From: Candidatus Eremiobacterota bacterium
GTDB lineage: Bacteria; Vulcanimicrobiota; Vulcanimicrobiia; Vulcanimicrobiales; Vulcanimicrobiaceae
Direction: 5' to 3'
Length of the DNA: 64,000 bases
NCBI GenBank assembly: GCA_019240525.1
Contig: JAFAYE010000001.1
Location: forward strand, 717,300-781,299
Part shown: in pieces, positions 9,501 through 17,664 of the stretch
Layout: each line of letters begins with the position of its first letter
Numbering within the stretch: the first letter of the stretch is position 1
Translations under genes and position numbers: made by a program
Notes under the pieces: generated by a model
Seen by the model: only the letters and a program-made list of their open reading frames with translations
Databases searched by the model: none
Told to the model about the DNA's origin: nothing

Positions 9501-10379
9501 ATCGTGCCGGCGACGGCGTCACCTCAGAAGGCACCGTTGGTGGCCTTTGCGCTTCCGGTGATCGACAGGGCGCAGCACCGCGATCTCCTGTCGGGTACGA
9601 TTGAGGCCAAGCATCTCGGATCGAGCTTCGTGCTCAACCTGGCGTCGTGGAACCTCAGCGGGGACGATGAGCAACTCCTCATCTACCGCGACCAAAGCAC
9701 GATTTACCGTAATCCCGCGACCGATGCGAAGGACGCGCCGGCGCTTCCACCGCTAACGGACGACGCCGAATGGGATTTCGGAACGACGACGCATCAAGAC
9801 GCGGCCACGGTACGATTTGCCGTCTCGCCGCCGCAGCGCCGGGGGGACTATTTCACGGCAATCATTACCTGTCGACCGAAGACCGATCGCGGCCGTGCCG
9901 TCTCGCCATGGCTTCGTTTGGCGCTAGCTAGCTACCAGCCGCATTGCATTGACGGTATTGCGCCGACGGGGCCAAAGATGCTTATGGACTTCGTTCAGCT
10001 GAGTGACGATCGGACGGCGATCCTGGAGATGCCTACGACAACCAAACCGGGATGCCTCACCGTGAGCTATCCCGCCACGCGCAATCGCATAGCCGTTCAG
10101 GTTCAACAATACCAGAGCCCCGGCAGCGACAAAGACAATGCCCTCTTCTGGCGAACGCTCGCTCACGCTGCTGATCCCGAAGAGAGTCCGAAGGGCACGT
10201 CAGTCTGGACCATCTACTACCAAGATCCCAATCCTCCAGGTCAACCGCCAGCGAGCTTCCGCGTTATCGTTGAAGAGTTCGAGACGGCGCTGGCCGGCAT
10301 TGAGTCCGACGGCGTCCACTTCGACCAAGACGTCGGTCGTCGCAAGTATTTCGACATCATTCCGCTGACCATGACCTAA
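6510..10379 (+). CDS. Very large protein of unknown function, second of a coupled pair
   Basis: A 1289-aa frame starting at GTG 6510, inside the last 14 nt of the preceding gene. It is rich in aromatic residues, Pro and Asp. It has a basic linker near residues 112-130 (NTRKRRARAASRKSF), a strand-rich middle (RFGFEYHFSLATILYDGLAV) and a Pro/Asp linker near residues 977-1000 (DLTQPPDPTDPLPYP). The C-terminal part resembles fibronectin-like strand patterns. I see no signal peptide, transmembrane helix or enzyme motif. The composition would suit a structural or carbohydrate/protein-binding protein, but that is inference. Its partner is always expected alongside because of the overlap. The family is not recognised. 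Confidence 0.75.
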   Translation: MTLSEPSYPCQVIQWLAIPRGLESGKGKLNVYVLPDLLPVPGGTATLADFPDLLDWRNALVNKIKLSVKFGHVDGTTRLVDPSALTLRLRDVPDELADLYSLEFNRSTSIDAPSARLNTRKRRARAASRKSFDPKDVHDYLAASYRWDVLRPLGEKQAPRLNSPKFESWLRALHDDKKVPAQNEAKKGDAAAATAFRHIFAGNSRYPIALQLFGYLFELEITFVEDWFHQHPVSWVQVIPTWVPQTPFSADVCVRTALNRRFELDPAVRTTKSGRMEIDADDYRVTQKDLVSDYAKTEAMRMRGNDDLNILHPTNFGITLLWAGFDGSAGTYLADTTGENSPQVKLHDYLVGELTHTPLPQYQRVTFDHGAPPPPDTVNTLRRGWAVRVACKHYDTPQTILPTAAGLNYHSLCDRVTTVQVTNTPATVTHVLGLEEGWVSVNDITQTGSTTPLHFPAIGHWCMTGMLVQPPVSKSPGTNGYQPGNSDQKIDNLPLSFAPRGFWKFPDGTSVKARTMPQRFGFEYHFSLATILYDGLAVTGDVKDDANAENYDLVPSTPVFNLVTHFYRYEPIDPPVVWMKMAGNGETTETLVIFDGDGQSTRYNYPPSVGRILAERHGAVDLPPSDADLQLFGSGRPDEQMYSEVLVREHLVLPESGKGKDTAREAPYIPDPLVNGYQIVAVTDDPAILSGEKSLLLSDIRQQRFAAASEAAVYAPKPAWPHLEYATFSLKAGPDGTPLRVDPDTVYLARGNEAIVAIASSLNWDPDPTKTIRSMRPRDTLAAIQVTQEYAAAASVTSHEDAALADALLSATTSSNNPLITPPRMLRLIHAVMQPIGDLSLQGRLGVDISARNRGDHAASFTFIANVPGKTANDFRITANWTEWTAGSTLRPPTAVPKHAVLVSVRLRPEDGWGHGLIDAQLSDVDLAGNLARERTFDFGSARAIRLSGVQLHAASRFSAYYPTSPPTKGDRPFDLTQPPDPTDPLPYPAPPKPNDVIVPATASPQKAPLVAFALPVIDRAQHRDLLSGTIEAKHLGSSFVLNLASWNLSGDDEQLLIYRDQSTIYRNPATDAKDAPALPPLTDDAEWDFGTTTHQDAATVRFAVSPPQRRGDYFTAIITCRPKTDRGRAVSPWLRLALASYQPHCIDGIAPTGPKMLMDFVQLSDDRTAILEMPTTTKPGCLTVSYPATRNRIAVQVQQYQSPGSDKDNALFWRTLAHAADPEESPKGTSVWTIYYQDPNPPGQPPASFRVIVEEFETALAGIESDGVHFDQDVGRRKYFDIIPLTMT

Positions 10380-10984
10380 AATAGGAAACGACACGGCTCG
10401 TCAACGTGCGGCGTCTCTGATGGCGGATCTCCCGCGTCGAGGAACCTAGGCGAGGCATTCTCGTGCGCCAATTGGCCTGGTTTCATGTTTTCAACGACGT
10501 GCGCTCGATTGACGACGCGGTTCGTTGGTCGAAAGAAACAACAGACGACGGGATGGAATCCCGAACATGTGGCCGCCTCTTTATTTCGTTTTTCTCTCAC
10601 CGCGCGAGAGCGGCTTACCCGGCGCAACCCCACTAATCTTCGTTACAAGCGATCCTTTCGGTGTGCCGAGGAGAAACTCACGGCGTCGATGCGAAAACAG
10701 TCCCCTCGCCGGCCCCGTACGGCGCGCCCTCCAACGCCGTCGTTCCGTAGAGCGCGCCCTTCACGTCGAGCAACTCTGCGCCCGGCCTTTCTCCATCGGA
10801 GCTGCCCGCAAAGCTATGAAGTACGGTCTCAGCGCCAGAAGTGCTCAAACGGTAAATGGCGAGCAAGCGGTGCTCCGAAGCCAAATTCGATTAGTAAATC
10901 TTCCGCCCAACGCGTTTCCGACCCGTCCACGCCAAAGCGTGACACGCTGGAATGTTTTATTTGAGCGACAATGAACCGCTCAAC
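10380..10984. other. Intergenic stretch with a gene fragment
   Basis: About 600 nt between the large accessory protein and the serine hydrolase. It holds a leftward remnant of a GloVer-repeat gene at 10678-10884 (listed separately). The overlapping rightward open frames at 10485-10974 have no recognisable motifs and look like chance ORFs on its opposite strand. No clear terminator or tRNA was seen. Confidence 0.4.
10678..10884 (-). pseudogene. Fragment of a GloVer (TIGR03803) repeat protein gene
   Basis: On the minus strand this stretch encodes about 68 residues containing STSGAETVLHSFAGSSDG, ELLDVKGALYGTT and GEGTVFAS. This is the repeat grammar of the choice-of-anchor GloVer family, in which each unit has a '(G)TVFSIS..G.E.VLHSF.GG.DG' part and an 'L.DV.GTLYGTT..GG' part. 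An intact copy lies at 39765-41084. Here only about one and a half repeats survive: there is no signal peptide, and a stop follows GTVFASTP. I read it as a decayed remnant of a formerly longer gene. Confidence 0.6.
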
Positions 10985-12121
10985 ATGACGCGACTTTCCA
11001 TAACGTGCACGGGCCTTTCTGTGCTGCTAATTCTCGTAATCCTCGGCTGGACGCCGGGGGCAGCAATGGAGGCGACAAACGATCTCTTCCCCGCACAAGT
11101 AGCGCAGCGGCTCGACACGCAACTCGCGGCGATCATGCAACGATACAATCTGCCGAGCGTCGCGGTCGCTGTCGAGGTTCCGGGCAAGGGGCGCTACACG
11201 TTCGTCGACGGCTTTGCCAACCTTCAAACGTCCGCGCGGCGGACACTGGACCAGCCGTTTCGGATCGCGAGCATTACGAAGCCCTTTGCGGCAACCGCGA
11301 TTTTGCTCTTGGTCGATCGCGGGTTGTTGCGAAAGAATGATGCCATCGCAAAGTGGTATCCATCCTTTCCAAACGCCGCGATCATCACGGTCGACGATCT
11401 GTTGCGGATGCGCAGCGGCATCCCGGCGCCCAACGACGACGAGGTTTTGGCGCAGGTATACGACGCGCCGCTTGCGCCGGCGCCGTCACTTGAAGCGGAA
11501 CTGGCGTCCTACGCGAAGCTCAAGAAGCAGTTCAAGCCGCCGAACACGTTCGGCGAGTATACAGATTTCAGTTACGACATTCTAGGGGGCATCGCCCAAC
11601 GAGTGACGGGCAAGGATATCGGCCAGCTCATGACCGAGAGCGTCATCGTGCCGCTTGGGCTGCGGTCTACCTGGTATCCGCGGACCACGGCGATCCCGAG
11701 CCCGCTGCGCGGATACGGCTGGAATCCCCACGCCAAACGGTTCGAAGATAAGACGATTTTCAACCCGCCGCTTGCAAGTGCATCCGGCGCGCTGGTGTCA
11801 ACAGTCTCCGACCTCTTGACGTTCTCGCGCGCATTGTGCCACGGTACACTGCTCAAGCCGCAAACGCATCGGGATCAGCTCACGGGGCAGTCTCTGCGAG
11901 AAACTAACACCGACTACGGCGAGGGCGTCGCGGTCGGCGATGGCGTCTGTGGCCACTCCGGCACGATCAACGGCTTTAATACCGATATGTACTACTTCAC
12001 GAAGTTCAATGCGTCGCTCGTCATCAACGTCAATCGGCTCGATCGTGACAACCGCCCCCAGACCACGCCGGTCCTCGAACTCATGACCAAAGCGATTCAG
12101 ACGGAGCTCACGGAGCGTTAG
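10985..12121 (+). CDS. Serine hydrolase, class C beta-lactamase-like
   Basis: A 378-aa protein of the beta-lactamase/D-aminopeptidase fold (PF00144). I start at ATG 10985, which gives an N-terminal hydrophobic export signal (LSVLLILVILGWTPGAA). The nucleophile motif S-x-x-K is ASITKPF (about residue 96). The position of the usual Y-x-N holds EYTDFSYDILGG, so Asn is replaced by Asp. The third motif is HSGTINGF near residue 323. Family members hydrolyse peptides, esters or beta-lactams in the periplasm; the Y-T-D variation makes true beta-lactamase activity less likely. It stands alone, upstream of a small exported protein on the same strand. Confidence 0.85.
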   Translation: MTRLSITCTGLSVLLILVILGWTPGAAMEATNDLFPAQVAQRLDTQLAAIMQRYNLPSVAVAVEVPGKGRYTFVDGFANLQTSARRTLDQPFRIASITKPFAATAILLLVDRGLLRKNDAIAKWYPSFPNAAIITVDDLLRMRSGIPAPNDDEVLAQVYDAPLAPAPSLEAELASYAKLKKQFKPPNTFGEYTDFSYDILGGIAQRVTGKDIGQLMTESVIVPLGLRSTWYPRTTAIPSPLRGYGWNPHAKRFEDKTIFNPPLASASGALVSTVSDLLTFSRALCHGTLLKPQTHRDQLTGQSLRETNTDYGEGVAVGDGVCGHSGTINGFNTDMYYFTKFNASLVINVNRLDRDNRPQTTPVLELMTKAIQTELTER

Positions 12122-12187
12122 GAGGCGAGCCCCAGGCTGCCGCCTAAGGCAAGCCTTACTCTGCTGAGCCTTTGGAGGTACGAATAA

Positions 12188-12706
12188 ATGAAGAGGCTTC
12201 TTTCGCTTGGCGCATTTGCAGCATTGTTGCTCTCGCCGTGCATCGCTGGGGCACAGTCGGCTATGGGCAGTTCTCAATATGGTGTCGGGCCGCACGGCTG
12301 GGACTACTGGATCGGAACCTGGACTTGCAAGAACTCTATGGCTTCGGACGTGAGCGGTCCCAGCACAACAACTATCACGGTCGGTCCAAGTTCTGCCGGA
12401 GCTTCGCTCTACTTCCGCGGGAAGGGGCAAGGCTTCGATGAGTTCGGCTATCTCTCGTATTCGGGCAAGACCAAAACATGGTGGAATCCCGACGCTTTCG
12501 CCGATGGCAGCTACAGCTTCGAATCTACGATGCAGACCGGCAAGAAAACGACTTGGACCGGCACGTATTATAACGCCGCTTCAGGAACGACCGCCCAGGA
12601 GCGCGACACCTATATGCTCTATCCCGGCCGTTTCACGGACCTGAACGAAACCAAGAGCGGCGGCGCCTGGAAGACAACCGGAAACACCACTTGCACTAAG
12701 TCGTAA
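12188..12706 (+). CDS. Small secreted protein, lipocalin/DUF1579-like beta-barrel
   Basis: A 172-aa protein with a clear signal peptide (MKRLLSLGAFAALLLSPC, cleavage probably after AGA-Q near residue 22); GGAGG lies about 12 nt before the ATG. The mature part starts with GWDYWIGTWTCKNSM, the 'W.GTW' opening of lipocalin-like and DUF1579-like barrels, then alternates short beta strands rich in Thr, Gly and aromatic residues. Two Cys (in WTC and NTTCTKS) could form a disulfide joining the ends. It is probably periplasmic or secreted and binds a small ligand; that is inference from the fold pattern only. Confidence 0.7.
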   Translation: MKRLLSLGAFAALLLSPCIAGAQSAMGSSQYGVGPHGWDYWIGTWTCKNSMASDVSGPSTTTITVGPSSAGASLYFRGKGQGFDEFGYLSYSGKTKTWWNPDAFADGSYSFESTMQTGKKTTWTGTYYNAASGTTAQERDTYMLYPGRFTDLNETKSGGAWKTTGNTTCTKS

Positions 12707-12735
12707 CGCTCTCTCGACGTCGCTCGTTGCGAGCA

Positions 12736-13800
12736 TTACCTGGTCGGGACGAAGAGCAGACCGGTTGGGCTTCCGAAGCCGGTGATGATGGGCGTGATGC
12801 TGCCGTATGACGTGTCCACTTTGCCGACAAATCCTCGGACGCCAGAATCATCGGGCGCTTCCGTATAGAGGCCGTTCGATTGAAAGCGCCCGGAGACCGT
12901 GTAAATCACGTCGCGCTTTGCATCGGCGACGTAGAGAAATCCCTGGCTTTGCGTTGCGTAGACCGTATCGTCGATCTGCGTACCGACGAGAAGCCGTGAA
13001 ACCGACTGCGACTTCGAGCCGGCTGAATGTACCCAGACGATCTCAGAGTCCGCTTGCGATACGAGCAGCACGTCGCCGTTGGGCGCCACCGTCATCGAAT
13101 CGGGATCGGTCAAATTTAGTTTTACCGTTTGCTTCGTCGGGACGTCAGTAGCCTGCGCATCGCCCATGAGTACGGGCGTCACCACGGCGACACTGCCTTT
13201 CAACACGACGCTAACCATCGCCGGGTGCTTGTTGATGCCTTTCTTCGAAAGTTTCGGATTAGAGGCGGCGATGAAGGCCATTCCGTTGCTAAACGCGAGA
13301 TCGTCGTATCCCCCACCGTGCTTTGCGGAGGAAAAAGAGTAGTGCACGATCGATCCGGAGGTTGGATCCCACGTGAAGAGCGAGCTATTCGCATCTTCGT
13401 TTACGGTGATCCACATGATATTCGTGTAGGGATTCCAGCGCATTCCGTCGCACCGCCCGGGCACTTTGATGGCCTGGATAGCGCTGCCTTTTCGGTTATA
13501 TTGAACGATCGTGCTGTCGCCGCCGGTTCCGGTGGGGCCGGTCGCGTTTTGGTACGCGACGAAGAGAAAGTCATTGACCCACACGATCGGATCGGGGTTA
13601 TAGCGTTTGTCGGTTCCACGCACGAAGACGCTCTTTGTATAGGAGCGGCGAGCTTCGCGTTTTAGCGGCGCGGCGACGGCCACAGAGCGTAGTTCTACAG
13701 ACGGCAAGGCCTGACCGGCGTTCGAAGGAACGCTTGGACCTTGAGAACACGAAGCCGTTGCAACGGCCAAGGCGATGACAAGAAGGCGCTTCTGCCGCAT
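12736..13800 (-). CDS. Beta-propeller lipoprotein
   Basis: A 354-aa protein. I choose ATG 13800 because GGAGGG sits 7-12 nt upstream; an upstream in-frame ATG would add ten residues without a signal. The start MRQKRLLVIALAVATASCSQ is a lipoprotein signal with the lipobox Cys at about residue 18. The rest repeats four-strand blades with NHL/SMP-like phrases (NPDPIVWVNDFLFVAYQN, DPDSMTVAPNGDVLLVSQ, GFLYVADAKRDVIYTVSG), so it should fold as a propeller anchored in a membrane. No catalytic residues stand out. It resembles the propeller lipoprotein at 16636-17634 in style. Confidence 0.75.
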   Translation of the reverse strand: MRQKRLLVIALAVATASCSQGPSVPSNAGQALPSVELRSVAVAAPLKREARRSYTKSVFVRGTDKRYNPDPIVWVNDFLFVAYQNATGPTGTGGDSTIVQYNRKGSAIQAIKVPGRCDGMRWNPYTNIMWITVNEDANSSLFTWDPTSGSIVHYSFSSAKHGGGYDDLAFSNGMAFIAASNPKLSKKGINKHPAMVSVVLKGSVAVVTPVLMGDAQATDVPTKQTVKLNLTDPDSMTVAPNGDVLLVSQADSEIVWVHSAGSKSQSVSRLLVGTQIDDTVYATQSQGFLYVADAKRDVIYTVSGRFQSNGLYTEAPDDSGVRGFVGKVDTSYGSITPIITGFGSPTGLLFVPTR

Positions 13801-14009
13801 GATCGTCCCTCCATATGGTGGCCGTTTCATTATAGGCAGCCTGCATTAAGGCTACGTAAATGCGATGTAGTCTTGTTGGGCGTTTACCTAGTGAGACTCC
13901 GCAGGGCGGCCGCCTCGGGCCGGTCCGTCGGTTTGATTGGTGGACCCGCCGTTCGAGGGCTTCGTGGCTAAGGAGGACGCCGAAAATCCAATTGCAATAA
14001 TGCGTAATT

Positions 14010-15107
14010 ATGCGAATCGCCGGTATTGAGGCGCGTCACGTGCGTTTTGGTTTTTCCGAAGCGCGGGAATGTTTGCGCGCCATCGCCGTCATGCTTTATC
14101 CCACGGCCCATGCAGAACAAATGCCGTGGGTGCGGGATGCCCGCCGCAGGCTACCTCGCGATTTGCGCAGCAGTATGGAGCATTTTCGGTTCTTCTTTTC
14201 GCCCACAGCCGAGCTATTTGCGCGCGCCTGGCGCGATTCTAAAACGCAGGGTTTCGATTTGGAACTCCGTGCGCTGCGCGCGAGTCCCGATGTTTTCCGG
14301 GACGCCGTGGTAAGGCGCTTGAGCGGCTCGCCGTTGGTAACCAAATCAGAACTCGAATCAATGCGCCGGCCGCAATCGTATGAGTCACTAGCCAATGCCC
14401 ACGTTAAGCGTCACCCAGAGACCCGATCGATGCTCCGCCAATTCGTTCAATCGCCCGACGTAAGCCTACGCCTTTTTTGCGACATGCTGTCTGCTTTCCA
14501 CGAACGGGTAGTGCAGCCGACATGGGGCTCCATCGACAAACGACTGCAGGAAGACATCGCCGCCCGTCGACACGTCTTGCGGACGCATGGTCTGGTCGCG
14601 CTTTTGCGCACGCTTGGCGCCGATATTAGCGTTGCCCACGAGCGGGACGGCGCCGTCATTGACCTTCCTTTTGGCGATGGCGCTTTGCGCCTAGACGCGC
14701 GCGCGCGTCTCGTACTTGTACCGTCTTTCTTTTGCTGGCCGCATGTAGAGCGCATCGTGATCAAACGGCCCGCCGGCGTGCGCACTATTCTAGCCTATCC
14801 GCTCCCGCCTCTTCCTAGAAAAGTAGCGAAGATTCCTGACGGCGAGCAGGTGGTCAAGTGCTGCGCGGCACTGGGAGATCCAATCCGTTTGCGCATTTTC
14901 GAGCTTTTGAACGGTCGCGAGCTTTCGACTCGGGAGCTCGCGGGCTTTTTACAACTCACCGAGCCGGCGACTTCGCGTCATCTTCAGCGACTGTTTGATG
15001 CGGGTCTCGTTACGCGTCGGCGAAACAGCTATTTCGTCATGTACGCGCTTTGCCGGGAAACGGTACGGCGTGTGATCGGCGCGCTTAGGGTTGCCTCGTC
15101 GCCGTAA
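14010..15107 (+). CDS. ArsR-family transcriptional regulator with DUF5937-like N-terminus
   Basis: A 365-aa protein. Residues about 280-360 form a winged helix of the ArsR/SmtB type: AALGDPIRLRIFELL, then LSTRELAGFLQLTEPATS as the recognition helix pair, then the wing GLVTRRRNSYFVMY. The long N-terminal part (FRFFFSPTAELFARAWRD and following) matches the general build of DUF5937-ArsR fusion regulators, where it is thought to sense a ligand. No metal-binding Cys pair of classical ArsR is present. Its last 23 nt overlap the end of the serine hydrolase on the other strand. A likely target is its own promoter or a nearby exported hydrolase. Confidence 0.8.
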   Translation: MRIAGIEARHVRFGFSEARECLRAIAVMLYPTAHAEQMPWVRDARRRLPRDLRSSMEHFRFFFSPTAELFARAWRDSKTQGFDLELRALRASPDVFRDAVVRRLSGSPLVTKSELESMRRPQSYESLANAHVKRHPETRSMLRQFVQSPDVSLRLFCDMLSAFHERVVQPTWGSIDKRLQEDIAARRHVLRTHGLVALLRTLGADISVAHERDGAVIDLPFGDGALRLDARARLVLVPSFFCWPHVERIVIKRPAGVRTILAYPLPPLPRKVAKIPDGEQVVKCCAALGDPIRLRIFELLNGRELSTRELAGFLQLTEPATSRHLQRLFDAGLVTRRRNSYFVMYALCRETVRRVIGALRVASSP

Positions 15108-16518
15108 CTGCGGGCACCGGTCCGAACCCGGTCGTTTTTAGCGCTGTCACCCGCCCGGTCGCGTCTTTTGTGAACGTAATACCTAGGGTCTGGTCTTCGG
15201 CGCCGACGAACTTCGTTGCCGATATCGGAACGAAATGAAAAGCAGGGCCCATGCCCGGGTCCACTCTGATCCCGTTGCCTTCATCGGTAATTGTGATCGG
15301 CGGCGGTATGATCCCGAGGCCCGGAGGGACGACCGGTAAATATTTTCCCTCTACCGCCTTGAGATCTTCGGTCGACAAGGTGAGAACTTGGGCCGGCGGC
15401 GCGTCGGTAATCGCGAGCCGAAGTTTATGGTCAACCTCCGAGGCGGCGTTATCGTAGTTGGCCAAAATTGAAACGACGTAACCGAGATCAGGATAGATAT
15501 CCAGGAAGCCTTGAATCCCGGGACCGCCGCCGGAATGTCCTACGATCCGAACTCCATTGATTGTCCTCTGCTCCATGCCGAATCCGTAGAGGACGCCTGG
15601 CCTGCCGGTGGCAACTTGCGGGGACAGTTCGAGCTTGGTGTACCGGTCGTTGAGGAGCTCGCGGTCTTGCAGCGCCTGTGCGAAACGAAACAAATCGCCC
15701 ACGGTCGAATAACCGCCGCCGGCCGAACCGCCACGCTGAAGGAAGAAGACGTTGGACTTGCGCGCCGCACCGTCTGTTCCCATGTTCGTGTAGCCGGCCG
15801 CACGGTTCGGGATCACTTCGTCCGCCGCCCAGTTGCCGGTGTCGCGCATCGATGCGGGCGTAAATATGTGGCGCTGTACGTAATCGTAATATGATTCACC
15901 GGAGAGATGGGCGACGACTAAACCGAGAACGATATACCCGGCATTGCTGTACTGCCACTGAGAGCCCGGCTTGAAAAGCAACGGGGCGTTAACGAAAAAG
16001 GGCAGCAGCGATTCCAAGGAATCGAACCTGTTCATATTTGCGGCCACGAACTTTGGGCCAAAGAAATCGCTCAGACCGGAAGTGTGGTTCAGCAGCTGAC
16101 GGATCGTTACGGCCTTTGCCACAGCGCGATTTGGGTAGCTAGGAAGATCCTTGCTAAGACGGTCGTCGAGCGCAAGTTTTCCGGCCTGAGCGAGCTGCAG
16201 AATCGCAACGCCGGTAAACATTTTCCCCATCGATCCAATGTTGAACTTCGTATCCACGGCGTTCTTTACACCGAACGAACGCTCCGCGTAACCGTACGCC
16301 CCTTGGAAAAGTATCGAATCACCTCTGGCGAGCAGTGCGGCTCCCGAAAATTTGTCAGCCGAGGCCAATGAGGACAGTGTAGATTGCATATCGCCGGCAA
16401 GCTGCTTGTCGGAAGTACCCTGAGCTCCGGCTGCGGCGCTCGCCGAGTGCCCCGTCTCGATAGATAGGGCGATCGCAAAAGTGACCCCGGCAAGATATTT
16501 CCTCGCTTTGCTTTTCAT
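15085..16518 (-). CDS. Serine hydrolase, class C beta-lactamase-like
   Basis: A 477-aa exported protein with a signal peptide (MKSKARKYLAGVTFAIAL, probable cleavage after SASA). All three active-site motifs of PF00144 are intact: S-x-x-K in IGSMGKMFTG (about residue 95), Y-x-N in QYSNAGYIVLG (about 195) and HSGG in VGHSGGGPG (about 325). A C-terminal domain of about 110 residues (VEGKYLPVVPPGLGIIPPPI) resembles the lipocalin-like extension found in many such periplasmic esterases/peptidases. It is convergent with the ArsR gene (23-nt overlap) and divergent from the propeller lipoprotein at 16636. Confidence 0.88.
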   Translation of the reverse strand: MKSKARKYLAGVTFAIALSIETGHSASAAAGAQGTSDKQLAGDMQSTLSSLASADKFSGAALLARGDSILFQGAYGYAERSFGVKNAVDTKFNIGSMGKMFTGVAILQLAQAGKLALDDRLSKDLPSYPNRAVAKAVTIRQLLNHTSGLSDFFGPKFVAANMNRFDSLESLLPFFVNAPLLFKPGSQWQYSNAGYIVLGLVVAHLSGESYYDYVQRHIFTPASMRDTGNWAADEVIPNRAAGYTNMGTDGAARKSNVFFLQRGGSAGGGYSTVGDLFRFAQALQDRELLNDRYTKLELSPQVATGRPGVLYGFGMEQRTINGVRIVGHSGGGPGIQGFLDIYPDLGYVVSILANYDNAASEVDHKLRLAITDAPPAQVLTLSTEDLKAVEGKYLPVVPPGLGIIPPPITITDEGNGIRVDPGMGPAFHFVPISATKFVGAEDQTLGITFTKDATGRVTALKTTGFGPVPAVTATRQP

Positions 16519-16635
16519 CGTTGCAATGCTAACATTGAGAGGAACGGAGATTCAACTGATTTCTAAATTCTACAATCATATCGAAATCGAGGCGCGAAAG
16601 GAAACGGAAGACGGCAAGGTCGACGTGGGTTCGTT

Positions 16636-17634
16636 ATGAAACTGCCGTATGTTTGGGCCTGGACGCTTTTGGTCTGCAGTGCGGCTCTAGCGCTCTCCGC
16701 TTGCAGCGGCTCCTCCTCGCCGCAACGCCAGCAAACGCAAGGCATGACGATGCCCGGGTACGTGCCGGTGTTGCGCGCAAGCTCTTTTTCGTTCTCATCA
16801 CCGGTCGTCTTCGGAAACGACACTTCGAACGGCGCGCTTCAATACTGGCCGGCTCGACACGGCGGAGGAGCGGCGCCCACGGTGATCGCGACCCTACCCG
16901 AATTGCAAAGCGCGTACGCAATGGCGGCAAACGGGAACGAGCTTATCATCACGACTCAACAACCGGCTTCGGTTATTCTTTACGATGCCACTACCGGCGA
17001 GAAAACAGAGCTGCCGGACCCGTACGGATACCCGACCGACATCGCGGTTGCCAAGGATGGCTCTATTTACGTCGTCGACACTTTCAAATATAAACAAGTC
17101 TGGAACGTTGCCATGTATTCCGGCGGTACGGGAAAGCCCCACGAACTTTCGTGCTCGCTGATCGGAAGACCTGAGTTCGTCGCGGTGGACGACAAAGGGA
17201 ACGTGTTCCTAAACGGCTGGTCCCGAAACAATGTCCTGGGAATTACGGAAATCCCGCAGGCCGGCAATTGTATGGAGCTCAACCTACGCGTCCGCGGTTA
17301 TCCCGGAGGCCTTGCGTTTGACCCCAAGAGCGGCGCGCTCCTAGTCATGGACAATCCGGATCAGTGCGCGGGCGGCGTTGAAGGCCGCCTAACGATCTAT
17401 CCGAAACCGTATAAGAACGAAACTGCCCGCTCGGTGGTTTTAGGCGCTAATTATTGCGCCTTCGGCTTGCGCCTGAACGCGTCCTCGACGTTGCTGTTGT
17501 ACGGGGATCTTGATTCAAACCTTGTGAACCGCATCGTTCAACAGCGCACGTACCCGAAGCTTGCGCCCGCGGGTCAGTATTCGGGCGGTTCGGTCGGAGG
17601 CTTTACAACGATTCCGAACACGCTTCCGAACTAG
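16636..17634 (+). CDS. NHL/SMP-like beta-propeller lipoprotein
   Basis: A 332-aa protein with a lipoprotein signal (MKLPYVWAWTLLVCSAALAL, lipobox Cys in LSACSG near residue 23). The body shows propeller blades with NHL-like phrases such as YPTDIAVAKDGSIYVVDT, EFVAVDDKGNVFLNGW and GGLAFDPKSGALLVMDNP. These domains bind proteins, sugars or ligands; no enzyme motif is seen. It begins 117 nt from the divergent serine hydrolase and ends 30 nt before the S9 peptidase on the same strand, so the two may be co-transcribed. Confidence 0.75.
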   Translation: MKLPYVWAWTLLVCSAALALSACSGSSSPQRQQTQGMTMPGYVPVLRASSFSFSSPVVFGNDTSNGALQYWPARHGGGAAPTVIATLPELQSAYAMAANGNELIITTQQPASVILYDATTGEKTELPDPYGYPTDIAVAKDGSIYVVDTFKYKQVWNVAMYSGGTGKPHELSCSLIGRPEFVAVDDKGNVFLNGWSRNNVLGITEIPQAGNCMELNLRVRGYPGGLAFDPKSGALLVMDNPDQCAGGVEGRLTIYPKPYKNETARSVVLGANYCAFGLRLNASSTLLLYGDLDSNLVNRIVQQRTYPKLAPAGQYSGGSVGGFTTIPNTLPN

Positions 17635-17664
17635 CAAAGGCTCAGGGTGCTTCCTGGAGTCAGA

